Source: Pseudomonas sp. GM48 (GTDB taxonomy: Bacteria; Pseudomonadota; Gammaproteobacteria; Pseudomonadales; Pseudomonadaceae). Taken from it: DNA of 64,000 nt. The translations under genes and the position numbers were made by a program. The notes beneath the pieces are model-generated. The model made no database searches and was not told the origin of the DNA. It was given only the letters and a program-made list of their open reading frames with translations. Shown one piece after another: positions 52,005 through 62,356 of the stretch; positions within the stretch are counted from its first letter, which is position 1, and every line of letters begins with the position of its first letter. The stretch lies in contig NZ_AKJM01000182.1 of assembly GCF_000282335.1 (NCBI RefSeq), forward strand, positions 1 to 64,000, in the 5' to 3' direction.

Positions 52005-55000
52005 ATGACAGACCCAGACTGGGACCTTGGGCTAGCGAAGAAGACAGTAACGCTAGCTATGCCGCGCTCACTGAACGGGGACTCGGGCGATCCAGTCGAA
52101 GAGATCTTTAGAGTCACAAATTATGAAAAGGGGTGCGTGCTCCGGGCCACGAGGCCTCGTGACCATGTTGATCTCACCTTTCATATCCTAGGTTTAAAGT
52201 GCAGTGGCTTAGGCTCGAGCGCAAGCCAACCGCGCCTCACGACGATCAACAGCATTGCGAATCGCAAGCTCCTAATACTATTCCCTCCGCAACATATCGC
52301 AGAGCAAATCAAAGATAAGCCATTAGGCGATGATGCTTGCCAATCGGCGGAAGCATGGGGGGCGATGCGAGTTCGAATGTCGCGACCATCGCGCCTTGTA
52401 TTCTCCATCCCAAAAACAGCGCGTTGGACACCGCGCATTTTGCTTGATGAATTGACCGATTGGTCACGTCTCATCCCGATCGTGCACAAACGTGCCGATA
52501 TTGGCGTCGAGATTGCGGCTCAACTGGAGGCGGCCTTCCCTGGCTATTCATCAGCAACTTTACAGGGCTTGGACTTCAGTACTGCGCAGAAGCTGATTGT
52601 CGACCAGTTCGAGGGCCCTAGCGAGAGTGAAACAGCGCTCGAAATGGCAGGTCGACTGATCTTTTCGCCTTCTTCTTCTGGGCGCTGGATCGTGCCAGAT
52701 GAACTGCCTGAAAGTGGCGCCACGCCTCTCTGGACTGCTCGGCTCGATCGTGCAGGCCGCTCGTCGGTCCGTGCCTTGTGGTCTACTCGACTAGAACCTC
52801 TTCGCCTTCCCACGAACCTAGACAAACAGGAGCCTGCTGGTGAGGCGATGCTATCGCTTGACCGCCAAAATCATTGGGACATCGTTTTACAGACGTCGAT
52901 CTACGGGTGGCCGGCATTACGGAATTTAGCGCCTGAGGGGATAACGTCCTTGCACCAGGCCCAAACTGAATCAGACACAGTTGCAATCCCGAAACCAACA
53001 GTGGTGCGGCCCGATGCAGTCATCGGCTTTCTGAACGAGATCGACACGGCACCTACGCATAACTACGCCAACCAAGATTCCGGCATCGCGATCGCTCGGC
53101 CGTTCGAAGACGGTGACATAAGTGTCAGCGCGCTAGGTGGATTGACTGCAATGACATGGCGAGGAGATCCACCGAGCATATTTTGGACCGCCGACGGTGA
53201 GCCAACCGGTGTTCTGCTCGAGCGCTTATTTTATCGTGGCTATCTCGGACGCGATACCGAGGTCGTAGCCGTCGAAAAGGGTTATTTGTTCCCACTCGGT
53301 ATTCGCGCCTCACTTCTGACGGTGTGTGAGCGCGTGATCTATCCAGACTATGCGGGCAATCCGGTTTCTTACCTCATTCGTCGTCGTTTTATCGTTACAC
53401 CGCGCAAACCGCGGAGCTATCCGGGTCCGTATCAACCGTTTGAGGGACGCGAGTTTCCACCTCGTCGAGTACAGCTCAAAACACTCGTCACGCCCGATCT
53501 TGCGAAACTAGTCAACGTGCCTCTCCAGCTTCCGCCCGCATCGGAGCCTCTACCGAATCAGTCGATATTCTGGCCCCAGATGGTGCAAGGCTCGATCGTC
53601 TCGGACATCCTTTTCGAATGGTCGACCGAAGACGCAGGGAGTGTCCGCAGCAAGTTGATTTTTGTTCTTAACAACGTCGTCGGTCGTCAGGACGCGATGC
53701 GAGCGCTCGTGGATTACTACAACGGGGAAATTGATCATCGCCGCATGGCCTGGCTCGGTGGCGCCCGCCACCATTACGCGGAGCCGAATCGGGAAGGTGA
53801 TACAAGTTTCGATACAACGAGCTGGCTGCTCTCGGCGCAGGGGCGTCGAGACGGTCTGAATGGCGAGGAGCATTTTGCGTGCGACGGCCGAATGGAGGGC
53901 GCAAGCCAGCCACCTTTTTACCCAATGATGGACCGGGGCTTTGTCAGTATGCAGAGCGTCGAACAGATGCTCGGGCTCCCGCACGGCCAAGTGGAGGTTC
54001 GCTATTTCGACGGCTACAAGCGCGATGGCATTGATACCGATCACGAGATCTTCCTGACACTGAGGCAGGACGCATTAGCGCTACGAGCCTCGGCTAAATC
54101 AGAGCGTAGCGGTGGTATAGCCTCTCCTGATCTCAATGTAGCCGCGATCTCACGCCTGACAGGTCCGGTTGGAGGTAAGAAGAACCAGGCGCTACTAGCA
54201 ACAGGGGAGCTCGACTTTGGTAGCGCTGCTGCCGGGGCGTTCGATCCCGCCCAGTTCTTTGGTGATGCGAAGCTTCTCGGAGTGGTTCTCCTCTCCGATA
54301 TCGTCAAGGTCGCTACCGCTGCGCTCTCGCTCAATCAAGCCCCGCAGCTTATTGACGAGACGCTTTTCGGAGCGCGTGCTGATCTTGAACTGGTGCAAAA
54401 GGTCGCAAGCGACTTGCGTGAGGCGCTTTATGGCGCCGATGGCACGAGCGGCCTCGTTGCTCGTCTGGAAGCCGGCATAGCGAAGGCCGACAATGTTCTG
54501 GCCGGCGGGAGCTTGTCATTGGCCGATGTTTATCCAAGTTTAACCAATGCAATGGCTCCTCTCCGAGGTCAGCCAGCAGAAATCAAAAAACTACTGGACA
54601 CAGTGATCTCCGCAAAAAAACCGGAGGAAGTCAGGATGCCGATTGGCACCTTGGTACCCAAGGTCCGCACCCTGCTTGATGCCATTGCGGATGTGATCAA
54701 AGATCCTGTTCCTGACGCATTCGAAAAGATCATAACGACCGTACGGGATATTTTTGAAACCCTTTTCCGAGGCGCGGAAGAGCAAGTCCAGAAGCTTGCA
54801 GCAAATGCTTTTCGACTTCTCCTAGAATGGCTTAAGGATTCGTTTTGCGATGCAGTCGACATAGATGGTTTCGGTTCGATCCTGTTTGGTGACCGCGGCA
54901 CACTTAGCTGTGCGGAGATCTTTGCCGACCCGCGAGCTGCTCTAAAGGCGATATCAGAAGGCCTCTATGGGGCTGTCTTCGATGACGCTTGGGCCAGTTT

Positions 55001-57914
55001 GGCCAAAATCCTCGTGCTCGAGACTGATTTGCGCACCAGGCTCGATCTTGAACTGGACCAGAAGCGCGAGGCGATCAATATCGCATTGCGAGCAGGCGTT
55101 GCACTGATCGCCAGTAGGCTTGCGGTCCTCAATCCTGTCCTCGAGGATGTTCGGGACCAGGCGATTCAGGATCGCTTTGTTTCCGCGGTTATCGGGGATT
55201 TGACGCCGCTTCTGCAACCTCATAGCGACTTGATGACGCCTCAAGAGGCGCTTGATTTTGCGTCGGGCATCTTGGACCAGTTCCCTGATCAAGCAAGGGC
55301 GTCAATCGAAAATCGCCTAAGGGAACTGTTGGCTACAATTTGGCCAATCCCGAACATCGAGGCCCAACTGCTCCTTGACGAGCTATCTGATCTGGTTCGA
55401 CGGGAGTTAAAGCAGAGACTCATCGATCCCCTCATCAAGCAAGGGCGTGACCTCGCCGATCGCCTCACTGATGTGGTCGCCGCAGCCGCGCGGTCTGGGT
55501 ACGAGCGCATTCTCAAAGTTGTGACCGGTCTGTTCGACGCGATTATCGAGAGCAGTGCAATCGCTGCCATCGCCAAAGCTGGGCGCGCCACTCAGGCGGT
55601 GTGCGACGCTGTCGGCGACGCTGCGAAATTGATCGGCGACGGCGTGATGGCGGCGAACGCCGGCCTTGAGGCGAATGCCCAGGAAATCATAGATGCCGCA
55701 AAACGGATCCAGGTACCTGCAGATCCTGTCGGACGACCACTCCACGTGGCGCTAGCCTCACTGACCTCCGCTGCCGAACAAGCGCTTGCGGTCACTAGGA
55801 AAGTGAACCTTGAGCGACAAAAGCTTGTCAATGTCGCGGGCACAATATGCTCCTCGACGCGTGACTATCTTGATCCTGTAGCCGCCATTATTCGCCTTCG
55901 CGAAAGTGTGACTGGAACCCTTACCGAGATCGCTCGCCAGTGCGAGGCAATCGATTCTATTTTCTCAAGCGGTCAGCCGACCGCGAGCGACCGTGCAGCG
56001 CTGGAAGAAGCAATAGCACAATGCGCCACACTGGCTAGCGGAATTACCGGCATCAACGAGCTTAGATTGCCGTCCCAGACTCTGGACGCCGCCATCGTAA
56101 GCATTCAACAAGCCGGGCTCGGCACGGTCAAGTACCGTGATAGCCTCGTCGTGATCGTTGGTAAGGTAACGACCCAAGCGGCCGCACTTTACGGTGAGCT
56201 TGGCCAGGCGATCGACCCGGGGCGGTTACGGGAACTCCTTGAGGCCAGCGTCCGGCAGTTCCAGAGTGACCTTGACCGGAACTTCGCAGCGTTTTTGCTC
56301 CAGAGCGTTGGGTTCACGCCCACAGCGCTTGCTGCGATTGAGTACGCGGCCGGGAAGGCGTTGAGCTCTTTCGTCACTTACCTCCTGCCCATTTACGACG
56401 CTGTTGAAAAAATACTTGCAACTATCCTGAATCCGCCTGCCGATCCGGTCCTGAGAAAAGTATACGGACTCGCGTTGGGCGGGGACGCGAAAGTTCTTGC
56501 ACTTCAAGCCGCGCGAGCCAGCCTTGGCCAAGAGCGGACGGCTGTTAAAGCAATTGCGCAATCACATAATCCGAACCTCGATCAGGTCACTGCGCTTGTC
56601 GTCTCCTATCGAAACGGTGGCGGTGCGCTGCCCGAGGTGATTAAAGCCGTCGAGGCGTTAGGCCTTACCGATGTCGGCCAGACGTTGACCGAGGCATTGT
56701 GCGAAGAGCTTCGGAAAATTGAGGAGGAAATGCGGGCGCTTGTGCTGCAACTAGTGCCGACGAAGCTGCAAACCCGTTATTTCTGGCCAACCCAGCTGAA
56801 GCGTTTTCCAGACTCTGATGAATGGGTCTTCAATCCCAGCGACACAGCGCCACCGACAAGCTTGCCGAGCGTACCACCAGCGAATCATCCTGCCTCTAAT
56901 GCTGGTTTCATTTGGCATCTGTGGATCGACGGACGCTTCTCATTCGACATAGTCACTGGGCAGCGAGAGGTCGAGATAGTAGGCATCCTACGTCCGTTCG
57001 AGCTGCGGTTGCTTGGCAAACAATTCGAAATGCTGACAATCGCGTTCGACGAGACGCGCTTCACCTCCAAAAATGGTGCTGCCCCTGACTTCGCGGTGAA
57101 GGTAAAAGATGTAAAGATCGGGCCGTATCTGGAGTTTGTTAAAACGCTGCAGGAGTGGCTCGCTCCTCAAGGTAGCGGTTTCTACCTAAAGCCCACTGAA
57201 CAATATCCTGGCGTTGAGGTCGGCTATATTTACGATGCTGGCATCATCCAGATCGGTACGCTCCAATTTATCAATGTTGCCTTCCGTATCGCCGCTATTC
57301 TCCCATTCTCCACTGACAGCGTTTCGGGAGGACAAGCCAGATTCGTCTTTGCTCTCGCCAGCAGGGAACGGCCCTTCCTGATCTCGAGCCCGCCTTATGG
57401 AGGGGGGGGCTGGGTCACGATCACTTGTACTTCGGAACAGGTTGAGTCACTCGACCTCGCGTTCGTGTTCGGTGGTGTCGCGGCTATCAAGTTCGGGCCG
57501 CTCGATGCTCAAGGACGCATTGTCGCTGGCATTCGTGTCCAGAGCCTAGCCGCTGTTAATGGAAAGCGAGCCCATGTCATCACGGCGATCTTCGAGGCCG
57601 TGGGGGAAGGAAACATCGCCTGCTTCTCGATCTGCGTGAGTATCCGAATAACTCTGACGCAGACGTCCCCGGGGGGAGCTCTTTACGGTGAAACCACCTA
57701 TCGGTTCTCATTCAAAGTGGGCTTCCTCCGCCTGACATACAGTGTTTCGGCCCGCTATCGTTTGTCCAACGGCAGTGATCCTCAGGCACTGGAAGCTTTG
57801 AGCGGATCCACGGCCCTTGGCGTGGGCTTCATTCAATCGATCGTCCCTAACAAGGAAACCGAGTGGCAGGCGTACCGCCTCCACTTTGACCTTGAACTGC
57901 TGGAGGCAGCATGA
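52005..57914 (+). CDS. Giant protein of unknown function (1969 aa)
   Basis: I do not recognise a family. Three regions can be seen. Residues 1 to about 740 are mixed and strand-rich, with tryptophan-containing segments (for example TAMTWRGDPPSIFWTADGEPTGVLLERLFYRGYLG). Residues about 743-1580 form a long run of amphipathic helices with few breaks, likely an elongated helical rod or bundle. From about 1634 (FIWHLWIDGRFSFD) the protein is beta-rich with glycine turns, including YGGGGWVTI near 1798 and LAFVFGGVAAIKFGPLDAQGRIVAGI. There is no signal peptide, membrane helix or ATPase motif. A good GGAGG site precedes the start, and it overlaps the next gene by four bases. Confidence 0.8.
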   Translation: MTDPDWDLGLAKKTVTLAMPRSLNGDSGDPVEEIFRVTNYEKGCVLRATRPRDHVDLTFHILGLKCSGLGSSASQPRLTTINSIANRKLLILFPPQHIAEQIKDKPLGDDACQSAEAWGAMRVRMSRPSRLVFSIPKTARWTPRILLDELTDWSRLIPIVHKRADIGVEIAAQLEAAFPGYSSATLQGLDFSTAQKLIVDQFEGPSESETALEMAGRLIFSPSSSGRWIVPDELPESGATPLWTARLDRAGRSSVRALWSTRLEPLRLPTNLDKQEPAGEAMLSLDRQNHWDIVLQTSIYGWPALRNLAPEGITSLHQAQTESDTVAIPKPTVVRPDAVIGFLNEIDTAPTHNYANQDSGIAIARPFEDGDISVSALGGLTAMTWRGDPPSIFWTADGEPTGVLLERLFYRGYLGRDTEVVAVEKGYLFPLGIRASLLTVCERVIYPDYAGNPVSYLIRRRFIVTPRKPRSYPGPYQPFEGREFPPRRVQLKTLVTPDLAKLVNVPLQLPPASEPLPNQSIFWPQMVQGSIVSDILFEWSTEDAGSVRSKLIFVLNNVVGRQDAMRALVDYYNGEIDHRRMAWLGGARHHYAEPNREGDTSFDTTSWLLSAQGRRDGLNGEEHFACDGRMEGASQPPFYPMMDRGFVSMQSVEQMLGLPHGQVEVRYFDGYKRDGIDTDHEIFLTLRQDALALRASAKSERSGGIASPDLNVAAISRLTGPVGGKKNQALLATGELDFGSAAAGAFDPAQFFGDAKLLGVVLLSDIVKVATAALSLNQAPQLIDETLFGARADLELVQKVASDLREALYGADGTSGLVARLEAGIAKADNVLAGGSLSLADVYPSLTNAMAPLRGQPAEIKKLLDTVISAKKPEEVRMPIGTLVPKVRTLLDAIADVIKDPVPDAFEKIITTVRDIFETLFRGAEEQVQKLAANAFRLLLEWLKDSFCDAVDIDGFGSILFGDRGTLSCAEIFADPRAALKAISEGLYGAVFDDAWASLAKILVLETDLRTRLDLELDQKREAINIALRAGVALIASRLAVLNPVLEDVRDQAIQDRFVSAVIGDLTPLLQPHSDLMTPQEALDFASGILDQFPDQARASIENRLRELLATIWPIPNIEAQLLLDELSDLVRRELKQRLIDPLIKQGRDLADRLTDVVAAAARSGYERILKVVTGLFDAIIESSAIAAIAKAGRATQAVCDAVGDAAKLIGDGVMAANAGLEANAQEIIDAAKRIQVPADPVGRPLHVALASLTSAAEQALAVTRKVNLERQKLVNVAGTICSSTRDYLDPVAAIIRLRESVTGTLTEIARQCEAIDSIFSSGQPTASDRAALEEAIAQCATLASGITGINELRLPSQTLDAAIVSIQQAGLGTVKYRDSLVVIVGKVTTQAAALYGELGQAIDPGRLRELLEASVRQFQSDLDRNFAAFLLQSVGFTPTALAAIEYAAGKALSSFVTYLLPIYDAVEKILATILNPPADPVLRKVYGLALGGDAKVLALQAARASLGQERTAVKAIAQSHNPNLDQVTALVVSYRNGGGALPEVIKAVEALGLTDVGQTLTEALCEELRKIEEEMRALVLQLVPTKLQTRYFWPTQLKRFPDSDEWVFNPSDTAPPTSLPSVPPANHPASNAGFIWHLWIDGRFSFDIVTGQREVEIVGILRPFELRLLGKQFEMLTIAFDETRFTSKNGAAPDFAVKVKDVKIGPYLEFVKTLQEWLAPQGSGFYLKPTEQYPGVEVGYIYDAGIIQIGTLQFINVAFRIAAILPFSTDSVSGGQARFVFALASRERPFLISSPPYGGGGWVTITCTSEQVESLDLAFVFGGVAAIKFGPLDAQGRIVAGIRVQSLAAVNGKRAHVITAIFEAVGEGNIACFSICVSIRITLTQTSPGGALYGETTYRFSFKVGFLRLTYSVSARYRLSNGSDPQALEALSGSTALGVGFIQSIVPNKETEWQAYRLHFDLELLEAA

Positions 57915-60900
57915 CGGAGCAGAGTCCAATGGTGGGAGCCGACCTGCTGGTCATCCCTGATGGCGCTGGTGCCAGTGAGCTTCGCATCGGCATCCAAGTC
58001 ACACCGACGTTGAACGTTGCCGGCGACATCCCGCTAGATCGATGGCCGGCAGAGATTGCTCGGCTGGCGGAAAGCGTCCGCATCCGCTTTGGCACCATTG
58101 CAGGCGGTCAGATAACAGAAGTTGGATCGGTTATCACGCGATCAGACCTGGCCGACTTCTTTGATCCAGCGAACGCATGGAGTGGCAAACCTCGCCGCGA
58201 CGCCGCTAGTGCGATGTGGCAGGATATTTTCCAACCGGTAGGCTTCCAATCACTAATTGAGGCGATTGGCGAGATGGGGGCGGAGCAAGCCCCCGCGACC
58301 TTGAAAATCGCTTCGACCCGGATCGCCGATCTTCAACTCTTTCTCGACACGCTCTTAACCTGGCACGAAGCGAGAATGCCCAGTGGGCGCGCTATGCTGA
58401 CCGAGGATCTAAAAGGGTTGGCGCGACGCATGGCTACTTGGGTGAGCGCCGGACCCAGCCCGCATGCTCCGCGCCTACAGGCCCGACTTTGGCAAGATCC
58501 AATGCGCGAGCGCGCAGATCAATTGGAAGTGCTGACGCAGGGTTTCGAGCTCTTGCTTCAGCAAGATACAGCTGGAAACGAGAATGCCCTACGGTTCGCG
58601 GCGGCATTCGAAGCAGAAGTTGGAACCATGTTCCGCGAGCACTGGATCCGCCTCTTCGGCGTAGGCGATCCATCCCCGCCGAAAGAGGAGCCGCCAACTG
58701 ACGACTGGGGTAAGGATAGAGTCAAGGCGGCAAGTCGTAAGCTTAGCGCTCTGCTGGCTCTGCCAACGCTGTCGCATTATTTGGGATTGGGCGTTCAGCT
58801 TGAGATTCCACGGGAGAGCCTCGGTGGGCTTTCCGCCGGAGTTATTTCCGCTGAGTTCGTTGCTGCCGATGGTATACGCATCGGGGGCGAAACAGCGTGG
58901 ACAGCATTCGAGCTTGCCGGCGACCACTTTGGGCCGGCCCCTGATCCCGCAACACCGTCCAGCGTAGACGCATTCAGTCGAGGGCTTCTCAATCTTGGCG
59001 TGCAAATTGATGGTCGGAGACCACGCTTCGCGTTGCGCTCAGACGATGTGGTCAATGCACTGCTTGATTTGGTGCAGGCGGTAAACAATCAGGACGACCC
59101 CAATCTCAAACGGTATCGGCGTGGGTTGGTTTTATACGACTTTGCAAACCTTGAACGCCTGAAGGAAGATGAGGATCGTGCGATCAATGGAGCGGTCCAG
59201 ATCAATTATCTGAACGATCTCTTGGCTGGCTTCAGACCCGATTTTGCTCTTGCGACGCGCGGAGCCGACAACCTCAAGGTTGTCAAAGAGCGTTGGCGTC
59301 CAGTGACGTTCCGGTCGATCGTCTGCAAACATGACGAGCTCGATCCGGCTTTCTACAATGACCCACTCATCATCCGGATTGCGTCCCGCGATCACGGGTA
59401 CACGGCCGCGCTTGTGGAAGAGAAAGACGGGGCGCTTAGCCGTGAGGACGAAATGTTTGCGTGGGCGGGAGAGAGCCTCGCTGTCCATGCAAAACGGGGT
59501 AAGGAGCCGATCGTTGATCCCGAGCGGGATCTTGCGCTTCGGCTGACCTACGCGCTTCCCGCGCCTGGCTCCGCGCTGGGTATGCCCCCCCTCCGTGAAG
59601 GTGTTGGATACGCCTGCGGTTGCCGCTTAGTTTACGTCAACGGCGCGGGTCTGGATTTTGATGCAGCGGCCGCAATTTATTCGGCGGCCCCCACCTTCGT
59701 AATCGGCAATGCTGCTGGGAAGCCTTATGTCTTTCCGCCAGCACCGTTGCCACCTCCTGACGTCCACCTTGGGTGGGAGGATCCCCTGGTTGGCGCAAAC
59801 GACCTTGAGCGAGAGGTTGCTGGGGAGACGAGCGAAACTCTTGTGATCCGTGATGGTGAAGGAAGCGCTCGCCGCTTTATGACACCTCCACGGGGCAGCT
59901 TCGACAGTGCGGAACAACAGCGCCAGCTCGACGACCCAGCGCTTAAGGATGATAGTCCTCATGGGGCGCTTTCGGGACCCAAAGGCGTGTGGCTTTTTGG
60001 AGCCGATGGTAAGTTTCCGGAGGCGCGATTTGGTGCGCGGCTTGGCAGCGTCCGCTACCTCGATGGGGATGTCTTGATGCCGATCCCTCTAGATGGTCGC
60101 AAGCGCGACGGGATCAAAATTGGCAGCCCCGAATACCAGGCGATCAAGTACCGACAATCGCGGGGAACGGTTGTCATCCTGGGCCGACGTCGCAACCCTG
60201 CAGTGCCGAACGCGCCGTTTCATCCAGATAGCAACGGCGGCCGCCTCAGGGCTTCACTTCATCGTTCCTCTTTGGAGGGGGCAACGACGCCGCCGTTATC
60301 CACTGATCGGGATTTCTGGAAAGCACCGCTGCGTCCCGCTGACGCCGTGCCGATCGTTGTTGATTTGCTGCCGACACCAGATCCGGCATCATTGGGAACA
60401 GCTCGCGACATCATCATTGTTGATATTGATGACCACAAAGTTAACCTACCGTACCTTCAGTTCTCAGTGCCGAAGGGCGAAACCTATCGCCTGCGGCTCA
60501 AAGGAGACAGCAGGCGAGGCGACGAGGCAGAAGTCGTTTTGATGCTAGTCCACGCGGTGGAAAAGCCGCTTCTCGCGCCAGATTTCCGTCCTAAAGAGGC
60601 GCCGGACGAAATTTGTTCAACTGATGGTATTGGGTTGCGTGCAGTGACGGTGACCGTGCGGAACGATGACCCAAAAGTGATCCCTCTTGCGGGGCTTGAG
60701 ACGTGGGCGGAAAAGGTGCGCCGATACGAAGCAAGCGGTGTCGACATGCGTTGTTGGCCAAGCGAGGAGGGAGGCACCACGACAGTCTTCACCGGTCGCG
60801 TCGACATCGATCGGAAATCGACCGGTGTATTGCGCTGCGAGGTGATTTGGAAAGAGTTCGACGAGGGCACGGTGAGCCGAGCGGCTGATGGCCGTTGGAT

Positions 60901-62269
60901 TCGGAACATCGCCTCGGAAACCGCCCAGCTCTTTCAGTTCGAAGTCGAACGGCGGGGAGGGGAGGGCAGGGTAGACTTGCTTCGAGTGGCCCCGCCGTTG
61001 AACTCGGTAAGTGCCGCGGCTGAGAGGCACGCGAGGGTGACTGGCGTGCCCGGCGAGCTTCGGACTCTTTCTCACGCTTTTCGCGATGGCCGTGCGAGAC
61101 AGTTGGAGGTCAAGATCGTGGCAACGTCCGCTTTCACTGCCTTCTATCCTGACGATGCGGAAGCGCCATCTCCAGGGGAATGGATCGGCCGCTATGACGT
61201 CGAGTCGAGCCGCTTTTCGACAGCACCAAGAGTTTGGACCGATTGCACCTTTCGCCCACCGCCGCCTCAAATCGATCGTGTACTGCCCCTGTTAGCTTGG
61301 GATAAGCTGCCGGATCAGCCGGAAAGCTGCCGCCGGATGGCACATCTCCGCATATATCTTGGCGAGGGCTGGTATGCCTCTGGTGCCGACGAGCGGCTCG
61401 GCATCGTCCTGCTAGGCGACGACGATCCAAAAACTGTCTGCGATTACCAGACTGGACGCTTGGAAGCCTATCAGCGGTTCATCAGCCAAGCAGGTTCGGA
61501 TCCAGTTCGAGAAACATCGCCAGTCCCCCTCCGCATTGAGCCGCGACACTTCAGGAATGCTCCGGCGCCGGTCCAAGCCATGCTTTATCTTGGGGGCGGT
61601 GACGGTCCGTCGCTTGGCAATGGGCGCAGTGCAGAGGCCATCTCACCACTGCCCGTTACCGTGCTGCCGTTCTCGCCGCGCTTCACTGAGGAAGACGGCC
61701 TCTTCTGCGACTTGGAATTTGATATCGGAGATTCCTATTTCCCATTTCTCCGCCTCGGCCTCGTCCGCTACCAGGAACATGCGGTGGATCATCTGCGCTT
61801 GTCGCACCCCATCGCCTTCGACGTCCAATTGCTGCCGGAGAGGCGGCTGTGGGTAGATTTCAACCCAAATGGTATCGGCGAACGTACTGTCGTGGTCGAA
61901 GGTCCCGGTTTCGAGGTTCCCAACCTTGGCCAACCGTCACACAAGCCAAATGCGCTCCGTCTAGCGATTCTGAGCTGGAACGAGACGACGCATGAGTGGC
62001 GAGAAAGTCGCCTCATTAAAGAGCGATTGGAACCGGAAACTAATGCGGTTTCGTATGGCTACCGGTGGAAGCAAGAATTCAAGCTGCCGTTAGTTGGAAA
62101 TAACCGACAAAGGTTCATGCTCGTGGTGGAAGAATATGAGCGCCTTCCACTTGATGAACCTACCGGTCAATTTGAGGATGGTGAGGCTATCTTTACGGAG
62201 GTGGATGGAGAGCGCCTGACTTTTTCATGCATGCAGCCGCTCGTTTATCCACGAATTGATCCGAAATAG
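57911..62269 (+). CDS. Second giant protein of unknown function (1452 aa)
   Basis: A 1452-residue soluble protein translated through the ATGA overlap with the 1969-residue protein, so the two are probably made in fixed ratio and act together. The first ~400 residues are helix-rich, a proline-rich hinge (PPAPLPPPDV) lies near residue 609, and the later part is mostly strand-like with many Trp/Tyr-rich segments. No domain, signal peptide or nucleotide-binding motif is recognised. The size pair and lack of known domains suggest structural or scaffold components; function is open. Confidence 0.8.
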   Translation: MTEQSPMVGADLLVIPDGAGASELRIGIQVTPTLNVAGDIPLDRWPAEIARLAESVRIRFGTIAGGQITEVGSVITRSDLADFFDPANAWSGKPRRDAASAMWQDIFQPVGFQSLIEAIGEMGAEQAPATLKIASTRIADLQLFLDTLLTWHEARMPSGRAMLTEDLKGLARRMATWVSAGPSPHAPRLQARLWQDPMRERADQLEVLTQGFELLLQQDTAGNENALRFAAAFEAEVGTMFREHWIRLFGVGDPSPPKEEPPTDDWGKDRVKAASRKLSALLALPTLSHYLGLGVQLEIPRESLGGLSAGVISAEFVAADGIRIGGETAWTAFELAGDHFGPAPDPATPSSVDAFSRGLLNLGVQIDGRRPRFALRSDDVVNALLDLVQAVNNQDDPNLKRYRRGLVLYDFANLERLKEDEDRAINGAVQINYLNDLLAGFRPDFALATRGADNLKVVKERWRPVTFRSIVCKHDELDPAFYNDPLIIRIASRDHGYTAALVEEKDGALSREDEMFAWAGESLAVHAKRGKEPIVDPERDLALRLTYALPAPGSALGMPPLREGVGYACGCRLVYVNGAGLDFDAAAAIYSAAPTFVIGNAAGKPYVFPPAPLPPPDVHLGWEDPLVGANDLEREVAGETSETLVIRDGEGSARRFMTPPRGSFDSAEQQRQLDDPALKDDSPHGALSGPKGVWLFGADGKFPEARFGARLGSVRYLDGDVLMPIPLDGRKRDGIKIGSPEYQAIKYRQSRGTVVILGRRRNPAVPNAPFHPDSNGGRLRASLHRSSLEGATTPPLSTDRDFWKAPLRPADAVPIVVDLLPTPDPASLGTARDIIIVDIDDHKVNLPYLQFSVPKGETYRLRLKGDSRRGDEAEVVLMLVHAVEKPLLAPDFRPKEAPDEICSTDGIGLRAVTVTVRNDDPKVIPLAGLETWAEKVRRYEASGVDMRCWPSEEGGTTTVFTGRVDIDRKSTGVLRCEVIWKEFDEGTVSRAADGRWIRNIASETAQLFQFEVERRGGEGRVDLLRVAPPLNSVSAAAERHARVTGVPGELRTLSHAFRDGRARQLEVKIVATSAFTAFYPDDAEAPSPGEWIGRYDVESSRFSTAPRVWTDCTFRPPPPQIDRVLPLLAWDKLPDQPESCRRMAHLRIYLGEGWYASGADERLGIVLLGDDDPKTVCDYQTGRLEAYQRFISQAGSDPVRETSPVPLRIEPRHFRNAPAPVQAMLYLGGGDGPSLGNGRSAEAISPLPVTVLPFSPRFTEEDGLFCDLEFDIGDSYFPFLRLGLVRYQEHAVDHLRLSHPIAFDVQLLPERRLWVDFNPNGIGERTVVVEGPGFEVPNLGQPSHKPNALRLAILSWNETTHEWRESRLIKERLEPETNAVSYGYRWKQEFKLPLVGNNRQRFMLVVEEYERLPLDEPTGQFEDGEAIFTEVDGERLTFSCMQPLVYPRIDPK

Positions 62270-62356
62270 GATCCACGCGACTTTATCAGTCGATCAAATT
62301 TCAACTTAGCCAACGCAATCTGATATTTGCAGAGGAAGCTTCAGGAGGAAAAGATT

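Noticed and set aside
52005..62269. Extracellular contractile injection or T6SS structural proteins
   Set aside because: No sheath, tube, spike, baseplate or ClpV-type gene is present and the giant proteins lack recognisable tail domains.
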